DNA of 64,000 nucleotides from Leptotrichia hongkongensis (GCF_041538065.1 NZ_JBGORW010000002.1:172113-236112), one strand, 5' to 3'. Shown: positions 53,906 through 63,814, counted from the first letter of the stretch. Notes: generated by a model from the sequence alone, not told the origin. Numbers and translations are program-made.

Positions 53906-54520
53906 TTACTTATTCCCATCTTCTTTTTTATTATTTCCTGCTTTAGCTGAATATGATTTTATTTCTACTAATTCTACACTTCCTCCAGCTTTTTCAATTA
54001 ATTCTTTAGCTGTCTTAGAAATTTTATGTGTTTTTACAGTTAATTTTTTGTTAACTTCTGTATTCCCTATAATTTTTAAAACACTTGTAAAATCTTTTTC
54101 TTTAACATAAGATTCAATATTTGCATTTAAATACTCTTTTACTGCTTTTCTACCTTTTACATTTCTCAAAGCTCCATCAGAATATTTTGTTATAAATTTA
54201 GGGTTTTTAATTATTCCATTTTCAACTAATGTTTGTAAGCTAACTACATCTCCATCGTTAAATTTTTCTACGATATCAGCCAATGTAATTGCTATTATAT
54301 CTTTTTTAAATGGTGAATTAGAAAATCCTCTTTTAGGGATTCTTCTAATAATAGGCATTTGTCCACCTTCAAATATAGGTGATACATAAGAACCTGATCT
54401 TTGTTTTTGTCCATTGTGACCTTTACCAGCTGTTTTTCCCCAACCAGTTCCGTGTCCTCTTCCTACTCTTCTTCTTTCTCTTTTCGATCCAGCAGCAGGT
54501 CTTAATTCATTAAGATTCAT
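53906..54520 (-). CDS. rplO: Ribosomal protein uL15
   Basis: This large-subunit protein helps late 50S assembly. The N-terminus MNLNELRPAAGSKRERRRVG is typical, as is the core RSGSYVSPIFEGGQMP. At 204 residues it is about 50 longer than common L15. The additional part lies between NPKFITKY and ILGNTEV-like IIGNTEV (about residues 110-150), plus a short Lys/Asn-rich tail. It lies between rpmD and secY, in the usual order. Confidence 0.95.
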   Translation of the reverse strand: MNLNELRPAAGSKRERRRVGRGHGTGWGKTAGKGHNGQKQRSGSYVSPIFEGGQMPIIRRIPKRGFSNSPFKKDIIAITLADIVEKFNDGDVVSLQTLVENGIIKNPKFITKYSDGALRNVKGRKAVKEYLNANIESYVKEKDFTSVLKIIGNTEVNKKLTVKTHKISKTAKELIEKAGGSVELVEIKSYSAKAGNNKKEDGNK

Positions 54521-54525
54521 CTATT

Positions 54526-54705
54526 TTAAACCTCCTCTACTTTAAGTAAATAAGAAACTAATTTAATTTTTCCTTCAATATCAGCAGTTTTATTATGAAC
54601 TGCACTTTGACTGATTTTTCTTAATCCAAGTGATTTTACAGTCGCAACATGATTAGGTTTTCTTCCATTAATTCCTTTTACAAGCGTTACTTTTACTTTA
54701 GACAT
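54526..54705 (-). CDS. rpmD: Ribosomal protein uL30
   Basis: This 59-residue protein is encoded between rpsE and rplO. It reads MSKVKVTLVKGINGRKPNHV and ends in SYLLKVEEV. It has the usual L30 features: a strand-forming start and the motif GLRKISQSAVH. The start lies at ATG 54703-54705 behind AGGAGG. The 5-base gap to rplO suggests coupling. It binds 23S rRNA domain II. Confidence 0.95.
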   Translation of the reverse strand: MSKVKVTLVKGINGRKPNHVATVKSLGLRKISQSAVHNKTADIEGKIKLVSYLLKVEEV

Positions 54706-54726
54706 TAATTTTACCTCCTAACCTTA

Positions 54727-55236
54727 TTATCCTAAAATTTCTTCAACTGATTTTCCTCTAAGTCTTGCTACATCTTCAAGAGAACGCAATTGTTTTAATC
54801 CTTCTAAAGTTGCTCTTGCAACGTTATCTTTAGTTTTTGAACCTCTAATTTTTGTAAGCACGTCTTTTACACCTGCTAACTCTAATAATTCCCTGGTTGC
54901 TGAACCAGCGATAACTCCTGTCCCTTTTGAAGCTGGTTTCAATAATACAGATGTTGCATTATATTTACCAATTTGCTCATGTGGTAATGTTCCACCTTTT
55001 AATGAAACATTTACTAAGTTTTTCTTAGCATTTGCGATGGCTTTTCTGATTGCATCAGGTACACCGTTAGCTTTTCCTAAACCGATACCTACTTTTCCTT
55101 TTTCATCTCCAACAGCTGCTAATACTGAGAATGAAATTCTTCTTCCTCCTTTAACAGTTTTAGAAACTCTGCTTATTCTTAAAAGTCTTTCTTTATATTC
55201 ACTTTCTCTTTCTCTGTTATCTCTATCTCTAGCCAA
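54727..55236 (-). CDS. rpsE: Ribosomal protein uS5
   Basis: The 169-residue S5 has the double-stranded-RNA-binding N-domain with LLRISRVSKTVKGGRRISF, and the C-domain with KPASKGTGVIAG. It acts in decoding accuracy and mRNA unwinding at the 30S entry. It sits between rplR and rpmD, with short gaps, inside the operon. The start follows AGGAGG. Confidence 0.97.
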   Translation of the reverse strand: MARDRDNRERESEYKERLLRISRVSKTVKGGRRISFSVLAAVGDEKGKVGIGLGKANGVPDAIRKAIANAKKNLVNVSLKGGTLPHEQIGKYNATSVLLKPASKGTGVIAGSATRELLELAGVKDVLTKIRGSKTKDNVARATLEGLKQLRSLEDVARLRGKSVEEILG

Positions 55237-55254
55237 AATAAATCCTCCTTATCT

Positions 55255-55617
55255 TTAGAATTTTAATCCTGCTTCTCTTGCAGCATCTGCCACAGCTTTA
55301 ACTCTTCCTGTGTACACGTATCCTCCTCTGTCGAATACAACAGCAGTAATCCCTTTATCTAATGCTTTTTTAGCAATTCTTTCTCCTATTTGTTTAGCTG
55401 CTTCAATATTTGAACCTTTTTCAATTTTTGCACCTTTTTCAATAGTTGACGCAGAAACTAAAGTATTTCCTGTAGTATCATCAATTACTTGAACAAAGAT
55501 ATTTTGTAAACTTCTATACACAGCAAGTCTAGGTCTTTCAGCAGTTCCAACGATTTTTCTTCTAATACTTCTATGTTTTTTTTGTCTTAATTTATTTCTA
55601 TCAAGTTTTTTTACCAT
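55255..55617 (-). CDS. rplR: Ribosomal protein uL18
   Basis: The 120-residue L18 binds 5S rRNA. The basic N-terminus ([18 protein letters not shown]), the [19 protein letters not shown] strand region and the [20 protein letters not shown] end are typical. It lies between rplF and rpsE in standard order. Confidence 0.97.
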   Translation of the reverse strand: MVKKLDRNKLRQKKHRSIRRKIVGTAERPRLAVYRSLQNIFVQVIDDTTGNTLVSASTIEKGAKIEKGSNIEAAKQIGERIAKKALDKGITAVVFDRGGYVYTGRVKAVADAAREAGLKF

Positions 55618-55630
55618 TAAAATCTACCTC

Positions 55631-56164
55631 CTATCCTTTCTTACCTTCTTTTCTTCTAATTACTTCATCAGCGTATTTAACACCTTTTCCTTTATATGGT
55701 TCAGGTGGACGTTTAGCTCTGATGTTTGCAGCAACTTGTCCAACTAATTGTTTATCAATTCCTTCAACAGAAATTTTAGTATTTCCTTCAACTTTAAAAG
55801 TGATTCCTTCTACTGCTTCAATTTCAACTGGATGTGAATATCCTAAAGATAAAGTTAATCCTTTTCCGCTAGCTTGTACTCTGTAACCTACTCCGACTAA
55901 TTCTAATCCTCTAGTAAATCCTTCACTTACTCCAACAATCATATTGTTTAAGTTTGCTCTTGTAGTTCCATGAAGAGCTCTGATATTTGGTAAATCATTT
56001 GGTCTTTCAAACGTAATTTCGTTACCATCAATATTTACTTTAATTTCACTGCTTAATTCTCTTACTAATTGTCCTTTTGGCCCTTTTACAGTAAAAGTGT
56101 TCCCATCCTGCTTAACTTCAACACCAGCAGGTATAGTTATAGGTTTCTTACCTATTCTTGACAT
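55631..56164 (-). CDS. rplF: Ribosomal protein uL6
   Basis: The 177-residue L6 begins [17 protein letters not shown] and ends in the conserved [20 protein letters not shown]. It binds 23S rRNA near the factor-binding site. It lies between rpsH and rplR; the gaps are 32 and 13 bases. The length is normal. Confidence 0.97.
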   Translation of the reverse strand: MSRIGKKPITIPAGVEVKQDGNTFTVKGPKGQLVRELSSEIKVNIDGNEITFERPNDLPNIRALHGTTRANLNNMIVGVSEGFTRGLELVGVGYRVQASGKGLTLSLGYSHPVEIEAVEGITFKVEGNTKISVEGIDKQLVGQVAANIRAKRPPEPYKGKGVKYADEVIRRKEGKKG

Positions 56165-56196
56165 TGTTTATCCTCCTAATTTATAAAATGCGTAAA

Positions 56197-56592
56197 TTAC
56201 CACACGTAGCAAAGAACTTCTCCACCAACATTATGCTTTCTGCATTCCTTGTCTGTAATAACACCTTGTGGTGTTGAGACAATGGCAATTCCTAATCCAC
56301 CTAAAACTTTAGGTAAATTTTCTACAGATGTGTAAACTCTTCTTCCAGGTTTTGAAATTCTTTTCAATCCTTTAATTACAGCTTCTCCATCTACAGTTTT
56401 TAAAGAAACAACTATATTTTTTATAGCTCCTTCTTCTTTAATTTCGTAACCGTTTATATATCCTTCATTTTTTAATATATTTGCTATACTTTCTTTAATT
56501 CTTGAAAATGGTACTGCAACTTGTGCATGTTTAGCCATGTTTCCGTTTCTGATTCTAGTAAGCATATCAGCAATAGGATCTGTTAAATACAT
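56197..56592 (-). CDS. rpsH: Ribosomal protein uS8
   Basis: The 131-residue S8 begins [18 protein letters not shown] and ends GGEVLCYVW. It binds 16S rRNA in the central domain. In Escherichia coli S8 also represses the spc operon; whether it does so here is unknown. It follows rpsN and precedes rplF. Confidence 0.97.
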   Translation of the reverse strand: MYLTDPIADMLTRIRNGNMAKHAQVAVPFSRIKESIANILKNEGYINGYEIKEEGAIKNIVVSLKTVDGEAVIKGLKRISKPGRRVYTSVENLPKVLGGLGIAIVSTPQGVITDKECRKHNVGGEVLCYVW

Positions 56593-56613
56593 TAATTCTT
56601 CCTCCTCTCAAAA

Positions 56614-56901
56614 TTACCAACTTGATTTTTTTACTCCTGGGATAACTCCCTCTCCTGCTAATTGTCTGAACATAACTCTTGAAATACCAAATTCTCTCAT
56701 ATATCCTCTTGGTCTTCCGTTAATTTGACATCTATTTCTAACTCTTGTAGGCGAAGCATTTCTTGGTAATTTAGATAATTCTAAAACTGCTTCTCTATCA
56801 CCTTTTTTAGCTCTTTCTTTTAACTCAGCTCTTTTAGCTGCATATTTATCAACTGTTTTTTGTCTTTTTAAGTTTCTTTCAACCATTGCTTTTTTAGCCA
56901 T
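56614..56901 (-). CDS. rpsN: Ribosomal protein uS14, zinc-free form
   Basis: This 95-residue S14 belongs to the long, zinc-independent type: it has a single Cys ([13 protein letters not shown]) and no CxxC pairs. The N-terminal Lys/Arg-rich part and the ending [11 protein letters not shown] are typical. It lies between rplE and rpsH. No second, zinc-type rpsN is seen in this window. Confidence 0.96.
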   Translation of the reverse strand: MAKKAMVERNLKRQKTVDKYAAKRAELKERAKKGDREAVLELSKLPRNASPTRVRNRCQINGRPRGYMREFGISRVMFRQLAGEGVIPGVKKSSW

Positions 56902-56931
56902 TGATTAAATTACACCTCCTTCAAAATAATA

Positions 56932-57486
56932 CTATTTTGCAAACGGCATTCCGAATGCTTTTAATAAAGCTCTTCCTTGCTCATCATTTTGTGCTGTAGA
57001 TACAATTGTAATTCCTAATCCGAAGATTTTATCTACTTTATCAATTTCGATTTCAGGGAATACGATTTGTTCTTTCAATCCCAATGTATAGTTTCCTCTT
57101 CCATCAAATCCTTTAGGTGAAACACCTTCAAAATCTCTTACCCTTGGTAATGTGATACTAATTAATCTGTCTAGGAATTCATACATTTTTTCTTTTCTTA
57201 ATGTAACTTTTGCTCCAATTTTTTGTCCTTCTCTTAATTTAAATCCAGCTTCTGATTTTCTAGCTGCTCTTGGTACAGGCTGTTGCCCTGTAATTTGTGA
57301 TAATTCAGCAATTGCTGTATCGATTAATTTAGAATTGCTTACTGCTTCTCCAATCCCCATATTAACTACGATTTTATCAAGTTTAGGTACTTGCATAACA
57401 TTAGATAAGTTTAATTCTTTCATTAGTGATGAAACAATTTCATCTTTGTATAATTTCTGTAATCTTGGAATATATTTTTCAGCCAT
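56932..57486 (-). CDS. rplE: Ribosomal protein uL5
   Basis: The 184-residue L5 binds 5S rRNA and contacts the P-site tRNA. Signatures are [36 protein letters not shown] and [12 protein letters not shown]. It lies between rplX and rpsN in standard order. The length is normal. Confidence 0.97.
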   Translation of the reverse strand: MAEKYIPRLQKLYKDEIVSSLMKELNLSNVMQVPKLDKIVVNMGIGEAVSNSKLIDTAIAELSQITGQQPVPRAARKSEAGFKLREGQKIGAKVTLRKEKMYEFLDRLISITLPRVRDFEGVSPKGFDGRGNYTLGLKEQIVFPEIEIDKVDKIFGLGITIVSTAQNDEQGRALLKAFGMPFAK

Positions 57487-57511
57487 TTATGACATCCTCC
57501 TCTCTAAAATA

Positions 57512-57895
57512 TTATATTTCGTTACCAGATACAACTGATATTCTTACTTTTTTACCATCTCTTATTTCTTTTCTTACTCTTGTAGGTTTCCCTGCTCCTT
57601 CATCCCAAAGCATTACTTTAGATGAGAAGATTGGCATTTCTCTTTCTACAACTTCGCCTTGTGGGTTCATTGCATTAGGTTTAATATGTCTTTTTTTGAT
57701 ATTTACACCTTCAACAATTATTTTTCCAGTTTTAGGGAATACTTTTAATACTTTTCCAATTTTTCCTTTATCTCCAGTTTGTGTACTCTTTTCATTACGC
57801 AACAAATCTTTTGATCTACCGCTAATCACAATAACTGTATCTCCAGTTTTAACATGTAATTTTTTAGGTACTGATTTTAAATTTGGTTTAGCCAC
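57512..57895 (-). CDS. rplX: Ribosomal protein uL24
   Basis: The 127-residue L24 has the KOW motif near HVKTGDTVIVISGRSKDL, with an insertion rich in Lys and Thr (LLRNEKSTQTGDKGK). The second part is NIKKRHIKPNAMNPQGEVVE. It starts assembly of the 50S subunit. It is about 20 residues longer than common L24 because of the insertion in the KOW loop. It lies 15 bases after rplN. Confidence 0.96.
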   Translation of the reverse strand: MAKPNLKSVPKKLHVKTGDTVIVISGRSKDLLRNEKSTQTGDKGKIGKVLKVFPKTGKIIVEGVNIKKRHIKPNAMNPQGEVVEREMPIFSSKVMLWDEGAGKPTRVRKEIRDGKKVRISVVSGNEI

Positions 57896-57910
57896 GTTTA
57901 ACTCTCCTTC

Positions 57911-58279
57911 CTATAATACTTCTGGTGCTAGAGAAACTATTTTCATAAAGTTTTTAGCTCTTAATTCTCTTGCTACAGGTCCAAAAATTCTTGTTCCTCT
58001 TACTTCTAATGCTGTATTTAATATAACAGCCGCATTATCATCAAATTTTATATATGAACCGTCTGCTCTTTTTAATTCTTTTCTAGTTCTAACGATTACA
58101 GCTTTTACTACATCACCTTTTTTTACGTTTCCGTTTGGTATAGCTTCTTTTACACTTGCTACTACGATGTCTCCTATTTTACCGAATCTTCTTCTTGATC
58201 CACCTAATACTCTAATAACCATGATTTTTTTAGCTCCAGTGTTATCAGCAACATTAAGTATCGTTTGTTGTTGAACCAT
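57911..58279 (-). CDS. rplN: Ribosomal protein uL14
   Basis: The 122-residue L14 begins [19 protein letters not shown] and ends [14 protein letters not shown], as usual. It forms part of the subunit interface. It lies between rpsQ and rplX; a 95-base gap separates it from rpsQ. Confidence 0.97.
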   Translation of the reverse strand: MVQQQTILNVADNTGAKKIMVIRVLGGSRRRFGKIGDIVVASVKEAIPNGNVKKGDVVKAVIVRTRKELKRADGSYIKFDDNAAVILNTALEVRGTRIFGPVARELRAKNFMKIVSLAPEVL

Positions 58280-58374
58280 TTAAAATTTCCTCCTCTCAAA
58301 TGTTAACTCACACTATCTTCTTCCGTTTTAATATTGAAAATAAAACATCAAGCAATTTTTTTAATAAGATTAAA

Positions 58375-58635
58375 TTATTTAGCTCTTTCTAAGATTGTAA
58401 CAACTCTCCATCTTTTATCTTTACTTAATGGTCTAGTTTCCATAATTTGCACTTTATCTCCGATTCCACAATCATTGTTTTCATCATGTGCTTTATATTT
58501 TTTAGAAGTTTTTACTCTCTTTTTATAAAGTTTGTGTAATTTCATTGTTTCTTCAAGAACAACTACAGTTTTATCCATTTTGTTAGAAACAACGATTCCT
58601 TCTCTTACTTTTCTTTCGTTTCTTTTATTTTCCAC
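58375..58635 (-). CDS. rpsQ: Ribosomal protein uS17
   Basis: The 86-residue S17 has the OB-fold motif [17 protein letters not shown], and the later [20 protein letters not shown]. It binds the 5' domain of 16S rRNA. It lies 11 bases after rpmC, as usual. Confidence 0.97.
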   Translation of the reverse strand: MENKRNERKVREGIVVSNKMDKTVVVLEETMKLHKLYKKRVKTSKKYKAHDENNDCGIGDKVQIMETRPLSKDKRWRVVTILERAK

Positions 58636-58646
58636 TCTTGATCCTC

Positions 58647-58838
58647 CTATTTACCAGTTTTTTCAGTTACAACAGTTTTTAGTCTTGCTATTGTTCTTTT
58701 AACATCTCGTATTTTAGCAGTGTTTTGTAATTGTCCAAGAGTTTTTTGAAATTTTAAATTAAACAATTCTTGTTTCAATTCATTTACTTTAACTTCCAAT
58801 TCTTCCAATGATAATTCTCTAATTTCGTTAATTGTCAT
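58647..58838 (-). CDS. rpmC: Ribosomal protein uL29
   Basis: The 63-residue L29 is the two-helix protein at the peptide exit tunnel. It starts [17 protein letters not shown] and ends in [10 protein letters not shown]. It overlaps rplP by one base and is coupled to it. Confidence 0.97.
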   Translation of the reverse strand: MTINEIRELSLEELEVKVNELKQELFNLKFQKTLGQLQNTAKIRDVKRTIARLKTVVTEKTGK

Positions 58839-59263
58839 TACTTATCACCACCTACTTCTTCTTTTCTTACAAATTTAACTTTTATAGGTAGTTTATGTCC
58901 AGCTTTTCTTAACGCTTCCTTGGCTTTCTCTTCTGATACTCCGCCAACTTCAAACATTATTTTATTCTTTTTAACTACTGCTACCCAACCTTCTGCATTA
59001 CCTTTACCTTTACCCATTCTTGTTCCTTCAGGTCTTTTTGTATAAGGTTTATCAGGGAATATTCTAATCCAAATTTTACCTTCTCTTTTAAATGTTCTAT
59101 TAATCGTTACCCTACAAGCTTCTATTTGTCTTGAAGTAATCCAACCAAATTCTCTAGCGGCAAGTCCAAATTCACCAAAATCAACTTTATTTCCTTTAGT
59201 TGCTACGCCACCCATTTTTCCTCTGAACTGTTTTCTATATTTCGTTCTTTTAGGTATTAACAT
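58838..59263 (-). CDS. rplP: Ribosomal protein uL16
   Basis: The protein is 141 residues if started at Met 59263 ([19 protein letters not shown]), the universal L16 start. An upstream start at 59308 would lie inside rpsC and lacks support. AAGGAG lies before 59263. The segment [20 protein letters not shown] and [15 protein letters not shown] are typical. L16 shapes the peptidyl-transferase region and binds A-site tRNA. Confidence 0.96.
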   Translation of the reverse strand: MLIPKRTKYRKQFRGKMGGVATKGNKVDFGEFGLAAREFGWITSRQIEACRVTINRTFKREGKIWIRIFPDKPYTKRPEGTRMGKGKGNAEGWVAVVKKNKIMFEVGGVSEEKAKEALRKAGHKLPIKVKFVRKEEVGGDK

Positions 59264-59264
59264 A

Positions 59265-59921
59265 TTATTCGTTTTCTCCTTCCTTTGTAGTAGAAAGAAC
59301 TTCACCATTAAATATCCATACTTTTAATCCTAAAGCACCGTATGTAGTGTGTGCAGTAGCTGTTGCATAATCAACATCTGCTCTTAAAGTATGTAGTGGT
59401 ACTCTTCCTGAAAGTGTCCATTCACTTCTTGCAATTTCGGCACCATTCAATCTTCCCGATACCATAACTTTAATTCCTTTAATCCCAGCTTTTTCTGCTC
59501 TTTGAATAGCTTGTTGAACTGCTCTTTTATAAGCAACCCTTTTTTCAATTGCAGTTGCAATACTTTCTGCTACTAATTGAGCATCTTTATTAGGATTTTT
59601 GATTTCTTGTACTTTAATTTGTACTCTTTTACCAGTTAATTTTTCTAATTTTACTTTTAAAGCTTCAATTTCTTGACCTTTTCTTCCAATTAAAATTCCA
59701 GCTTTTCCAGTTTCTATAATAACTGCTACTTCTGTAGGTGATGTTCTTTCTATTTGAATAGAAGAAATCCCTGCATGGTAATAGTTTTTCTTAATATATT
59801 TTTTTATTTTCAAATCTTCATGAAAATTTGTTACGTATTCTTTCCCCTCAGCGAACCATTTTGAATCCCAAGTTCTTGTGATTCCTAATCTTATCCCCCT
59901 AGGATCTACTTTTTGTCCCAC
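59265..59921 (-). CDS. rpsC: Ribosomal protein uS3
   Basis: The 218-residue S3 has the KH domain signature [20 protein letters not shown] and the C-terminal domain [15 protein letters not shown]. It forms part of the mRNA entry helicase. It ends one base before the rplP start and begins 25 bases after rplV. Length is normal. Confidence 0.97.
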   Translation of the reverse strand: MGQKVDPRGIRLGITRTWDSKWFAEGKEYVTNFHEDLKIKKYIKKNYYHAGISSIQIERTSPTEVAVIIETGKAGILIGRKGQEIEALKVKLEKLTGKRVQIKVQEIKNPNKDAQLVAESIATAIEKRVAYKRAVQQAIQRAEKAGIKGIKVMVSGRLNGAEIARSEWTLSGRVPLHTLRADVDYATATAHTTYGALGLKVWIFNGEVLSTTKEGENE

Positions 59922-59946
59922 AGACTTACCTCCTTATTTTTGTGAA

Positions 59947-60285
59947 TTAATCTTCTCTTTCATCAACTTCTACTGTGATATGAGCTGTCGGTTTTCTAAT
60001 AACATCAGCTCTTCCCATTGCTCTTGGGCTGATTCTTTTTAATACAGGTCCTTTATCAATTAATATTTTTGATACAAACAGTTTATCAGGATCCATATTA
60101 TTATTATGTTCAGCATTTGCAATTGCTGATCTTAATGTTTTTTCTATATATAATGCTGCTTTTTTATTTGTAAATTTTAATATATTCAATGCTTGCAGTG
60201 CATTTTTTCCTCTTACAATATCAGCAACTAATCTTGCTTTTTGAGGGCTTAATCTTTGATATTTCAATTTAGCTACTACTGCCAT
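59947..60285 (-). CDS. rplV: Ribosomal protein uL22
   Basis: The 112-residue L22 has the tunnel-lining loop near [18 protein letters not shown] and the start [20 protein letters not shown]. It lies between rpsS and rpsC in standard order. Confidence 0.97.
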   Translation of the reverse strand: MAVVAKLKYQRLSPQKARLVADIVRGKNALQALNILKFTNKKAALYIEKTLRSAIANAEHNNNMDPDKLFVSKILIDKGPVLKRISPRAMGRADVIRKPTAHITVEVDERED

Positions 60286-60325
60286 TCAAAGTCCTCTCCT
60301 TTCGTTAATTTATAAATATTAATTT

Positions 60326-60598
60326 CTATTTTTTACCTTTTTTAGCATCTTTTCCATGTCCATAGAAAGTTCTAGTTGGCGCAAATTCACCTAACTTATG
60401 TCCAACCATTTCCTCAGTTACATATACAGGAATATGTTTTTTACCGTTATATACTGCAAAAGTATGTCCAATAAATTGAGGGAATATAGTTGATCTTCTA
60501 GACCATGTTTTAATAACTTGTTTTTTACCTCCTAATGCTTCTATTTTTTCTAATAAATACGCATCAACAAAAGGTCCTTTTTTTAATGAACGAGACAT
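60326..60598 (-). CDS. rpsS: Ribosomal protein uS19
   Basis: The 90-residue S19 begins [20 protein letters not shown]. It carries the [20 protein letters not shown] segment and ends in GKDAKKGKK. It binds the 16S rRNA head and contacts S13. A 215-base gap separates it from rplB, unusual in this operon. Confidence 0.97.
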   Translation of the reverse strand: MSRSLKKGPFVDAYLLEKIEALGGKKQVIKTWSRRSTIFPQFIGHTFAVYNGKKHIPVYVTEEMVGHKLGEFAPTRTFYGHGKDAKKGKK

Positions 60599-60813
60599 TC
60601 TTTCCTCCTTATTTCATTTTTTAAATCGAGAAATGTTACTCAATACATCTCATTTTAATATTTAATTCAATGTATTAAGCAATATTTTTATATTCAGCCA
60701 AATTTCTATTCAAATATTTTATGTGTTTATTTGACTGGCACAGTCCATTTCTACGTTCTTTATTTAAAAATATCATTAATATATTTTGAGATATCAATTC
60801 AACTTTTAAGCAA
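60599..60813 (-). other. Unusual 215-base gap between rplB and rpsS
   Basis: On the minus strand one frame, running from inside rplB, stays open to a TAA near 60675. It ends with ERRNGLCQSNKH and then IKYLNRNLAEYKNIA, which looks protein-like but is not identified. A short hairpin GGACTG-TGC-CAGTC lies near 60734-60750. It may be a small insertion remnant or a regulatory spacer. Confidence 0.35.
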
Positions 60814-61641
60814 TTATTTTTTTCTTCCTCTAACAATAAATTTATCACTAAGTTTTTTACCTCTAGTTTTCTTACCAAGTGTAGGTTTACCCCAAGGTGT
60901 AACTGGTGATTTTCTACCTATTGGAGATCTTCCTTCTCCTCCTCCGTGTGGGTGATCTACAGGGTTCATTACAGATCCTCTAACGTGAGGTTTTCTTCCT
61001 AAGTGTCTATTTCTTCCAGCTTTTCCTAATGATACTAATGAATGTTCAGAGTTTCCTACTGTTCCAACTGTTGCCATACATTCTTTATGAATAAGTCTTA
61101 ATTCTCCAGATGGTAATTCCACGTGGCAGTAAGTTCCTTCTTTTGCAACAAGTCTTGCAGCTGTTCCTGCTGATCTTGCTAGCTGTCCACCTTTACCAGG
61201 CATAAGTTCTACATTGTGAATAACCGTCCCTACTGGTAAGTCTTTTAATTTCAACGCATTTCCAGGTTTGATATCTGCACCTTCTCCTGCTAATACGATA
61301 TCACCTTTTTTAAGTCCGTTTGGAGCTAAAATATATCTTTTTTCTCCATCAACATAGTGTAACAATGCGATGTTTGCAGTTCTGTTTGGATCATATTCAA
61401 GAGTTGCAACTTTTGCAGGCACTCCAATTTTATTTCTTTTCCAATCAATTACTCTATATAATCTTTTGTGTCCTTTATGTCTGTTTCTACCTGTTCTATG
61501 TCCATAGTTGTCAATTCCATAAGATGAATTTAATGGTTCAACTAAAGATTTTTCAGGTCTTACTTTATCTAAGTCCTTATTAACTAATATCGACATATGC
61601 CGTGTCCCACTAGTCATCGGTTTTAATTTTTTTATTGGCAT
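60814..61641 (-). CDS. rplB: Ribosomal protein uL2
   Basis: The 275-residue L2 is needed for peptidyl-transferase activity. It begins [20 protein letters not shown] and contains [20 protein letters not shown]. The catalytic-centre loop [18 protein letters not shown] lies near the C-terminus. It lies downstream of an internal promoter-like sequence and a gap of 185 bases. Confidence 0.97.
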   Translation of the reverse strand: MPIKKLKPMTSGTRHMSILVNKDLDKVRPEKSLVEPLNSSYGIDNYGHRTGRNRHKGHKRLYRVIDWKRNKIGVPAKVATLEYDPNRTANIALLHYVDGEKRYILAPNGLKKGDIVLAGEGADIKPGNALKLKDLPVGTVIHNVELMPGKGGQLARSAGTAARLVAKEGTYCHVELPSGELRLIHKECMATVGTVGNSEHSLVSLGKAGRNRHLGRKPHVRGSVMNPVDHPHGGGEGRSPIGRKSPVTPWGKPTLGKKTRGKKLSDKFIVRGRKK

Positions 61642-61733
61642 AACTTATGTTCCCTCTCTTCCTATTTCTCATTTTTATTTTCTTAAATCATTCAAAAAAC
61701 TGAATAATTTCTACAAATTTACATAACTTATCT

Positions 61734-61762
61734 ATTATAGCATTTTTATCGAATAATTTCCA
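61734..61762 (-). promoter_or_regulatory. Possible internal promoter before rplB
   Basis: TATAAT preceded by TGC (61734-61739) lies 17 bases from a TGGAAA box (61757-61762) on the minus strand, about 95 bases before rplB. It may drive rplB and the genes after it separately. Confidence 0.6.
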
Positions 61763-61764
61763 CA

Positions 61765-61794
61765 AAAAATATAATTACTCTTTATATTAAAGAG
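61765..61794 (-). terminator. Possible weak terminator between rplW and rplB
   Basis: CTCTTT and AAAGAG form a 6-bp stem around a five-base loop. The minus strand continues TAATTATATTTTTT. It directly precedes the internal promoter. The stem is short, so termination may be partial. Confidence 0.4.
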
Positions 61795-61826
61795 ATTTTT
61801 TGAAATTATTAAGTACTATAATTTTA

Positions 61827-62111
61827 TTATCCTTCGTAAGCCGTAATAGATTCTCCATCTTTCAATTTAACAACTGCTTTTTTGATAGCGGCTGTCTTAT
61901 ACATTGACATTCTGAACCTTTTATTTTTTGGTTTAATATTTAAAGTATTTACACCTTCAACTTTTACATTGAATAGTTTTTCAACTGCATCTTTTATTTG
62001 AAGTTTGTTTGCTCTTCTATCTACTATGAAAACATATTCATTGTTTTCTAATAAATTTCTTGCTTTTTCTGTATTAATTACAGGTTTTTTGATAATATCA
62101 GTAATATGCAT
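61827..62111 (-). CDS. rplW: Ribosomal protein uL23
   Basis: The 94-residue L23 lies at the exit tunnel and binds trigger factor and SRP. It has [20 protein letters not shown] and then [20 protein letters not shown], both typical. It overlaps rplD by one base and ends before an untypically long gap. Confidence 0.97.
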   Translation of the reverse strand: MHITDIIKKPVINTEKARNLLENNEYVFIVDRRANKLQIKDAVEKLFNVKVEGVNTLNIKPKNKRFRMSMYKTAAIKKAVVKLKDGESITAYEG

Positions 62112-62755
62112 TATGCTAGCACCTCCTCGATAGTTGCAAGAGCTTCTTTAGTTAAAATTACTTTATCTTGTTTGATTAACCAGTAGATGCTTAAATCTCT
62201 TGTATTTATTGCTGCAACTTTTTCAATATTTCTTGTTGATAAATATAAGAAATAATCTCTATCTATATTATCAGCGTCATCACTTGTTACATATAATTGT
62301 TTTACACCATCAAAATTTAATGCTTTTGCAAAATTAATAAATGTTTTTGTTTTTGGCGTTTCTAATGCAAAATCATCTAGCACAATTACATTTCCTTCAT
62401 TAATTTTTGTTGCTAAAGCTGATTTTAAAGCTAATTTTCTAACTTTTTTATTTACTTTTTTAGCATAATTTCTTGGTTTTGGTCCGTGAACTACTCCTCC
62501 ACCTACCATGTGTGGTGCTCTTGTAGATCCTTGTCTTGCTCTTCCTGTTCCTTTTTGTCTAAAAGGTTTTCTTCCTCCACCTCTTACTTCTGCTCTTGTT
62601 TTTGTTGAGGCAGATCCTTGTCTTGCTTCAGCTAATTCTGCTACTAAAACTTCGTGCATTACGTGTTTATTTGGTTCAATTCCAAATATGTCGTTATTTA
62701 CTTCAATAGTTCCTGCTTGTGAACCGTCTAATTTATATATATTTAAAACTGGCAT
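62111..62755 (-). CDS. rplD: Ribosomal protein uL4
   Basis: The 214-residue L4 has the extended loop with [21 protein letters not shown], which lines the tunnel. The C-terminal globular part follows. In many bacteria L4 represses its own operon; whether it does here is unknown. It lies between rplC and rplW and overlaps rplW by one base. Confidence 0.97.
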   Translation of the reverse strand: MPVLNIYKLDGSQAGTIEVNNDIFGIEPNKHVMHEVLVAELAEARQGSASTKTRAEVRGGGRKPFRQKGTGRARQGSTRAPHMVGGGVVHGPKPRNYAKKVNKKVRKLALKSALATKINEGNVIVLDDFALETPKTKTFINFAKALNFDGVKQLYVTSDDADNIDRDYFLYLSTRNIEKVAAINTRDLSIYWLIKQDKVILTKEALATIEEVLA

Positions 62756-62776
62756 GTTATCCTCCTCTCTTTCCTA

Positions 62777-63403
62777 TTAATATTTCTTTACCGATTTTTT
62801 GATAACTAAATAACCATTTTTTGGTCCTGGAACAGCACCTTTTACTAATAAAAGATTGTTTTCTACATCAAATTTTATAACTTGTAAGTTTTGAACTGTT
62901 ACTTTTTCAGCTCCCAATCTTCCAGCCATTTTTTTACCTTTTGGCACATTACTGTTTGATGCAGCTCCTCCTGCGTTAGAACCTCCAAGTCTGTGGTTTC
63001 TTGAAACCCCGTGTGAAGCTCTGTTTCCACCAAAGTTATGTCTTTTCATAACTCCTGCAGTTCCTTTACCTTTTGAAGTCCCAGAAATATCAACGAATTC
63101 GATACCTTCTAATACATCTACTTTAATTTCTTGTCCCAATGTAAAGTCAGCTGGATTAGCTACTTTAAATTCTTTAAGAAATCTTTTTGGAGTAACTCCT
63201 GCTTTTTTAAATACACCTAATAATGGTTTAGTAGTGTTTTTTTCTTTTTTATCTCCATAAGCCAATGTGATAGCATTATATCCTTCTTTTTCTTCAGTTT
63301 TAATTTGTGTAATGAAGTTAGTCCCTGCTTCAATTACTGTAACTGGAATTAATTTTTCGTCTTCGAAAATTTGAGTCATTCCGATTTTTTTACCTAATAT
63401 CAT
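62777..63403 (-). CDS. rplC: Ribosomal protein uL3
   Basis: The 208-residue L3 starts MILGKKIGMTQIFEDEKLIP and has the core RHNFGGNRASHGVSRNHRL, near the peptidyl-transferase centre. The ending GAVPGPKNGYLVIKKSVKKY is typical. It lies 65 bases after rpsJ. Confidence 0.97.
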   Translation of the reverse strand: MILGKKIGMTQIFEDEKLIPVTVIEAGTNFITQIKTEEKEGYNAITLAYGDKKEKNTTKPLLGVFKKAGVTPKRFLKEFKVANPADFTLGQEIKVDVLEGIEFVDISGTSKGKGTAGVMKRHNFGGNRASHGVSRNHRLGGSNAGGAASNSNVPKGKKMAGRLGAEKVTVQNLQVIKFDVENNLLLVKGAVPGPKNGYLVIKKSVKKY

Positions 63404-63468
63404 TTTTTATTTTTCCTCCTTAATATATTGGTTGACAATTTTCTTGAAATAGCCAACTTGTACTAAGC

Positions 63469-63774
63469 CTACGATTGCTTAATTTCAACTCCCACACCTG
63501 ATGGTAAGTTTAATGATGCTAATGCATTTACGATTTGTTGATTTGAATTTTTGATTTCTACAAATCTTCTGTGAATTCTCATTTCAAATTGTTCTCTTGA
63601 ATCTTTATTTACGTGAACTGATCTTAAAACTGTATATTTTTTAGTTTTTGTAGGTAATGGAAGTGGTCCTGCTAATTCTGAACCATTTTTCTTAGCTACT
63701 TCTGCAATTTTTTTAGCAGATTGATCTAACAGTTTGTGATCATAAGATTGTAAATATATTCTTATTTTATCCAA
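63469..63774 (-). CDS. rpsJ: Ribosomal protein uS10
   Basis: The 101-residue S10 (NusE) starts MDKIRIYLQSYDHKLLDQSA and has GPLPLPTKTKKYTVLRS. It also acts in transcription antitermination. It is the first gene of the operon; a strong promoter lies about 120 bases upstream. Confidence 0.97.
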   Translation of the reverse strand: MDKIRIYLQSYDHKLLDQSAKKIAEVAKKNGSELAGPLPLPTKTKKYTVLRSVHVNKDSREQFEMRIHRRFVEIKNSNQQIVNALASLNLPSGVGVEIKQS

Positions 63775-63814
63775 AGTTTTTCCTCCTGTTTTTTTGTCCT
63801 GCTTATTTTAATAA

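Noticed and set aside
57426..58274. Plus-strand ORF of 282 codons
   Set aside because: It lies antisense to rplE, rplX and rplN, whose frames are clearly real; low complexity and no ribosome site.
60675..60878. Minus-strand ORF of 67 codons as a complete gene
   Set aside because: Its start lies inside rplB out of frame; only the part after rplB is of interest, and it is listed as an unexplained spacer.
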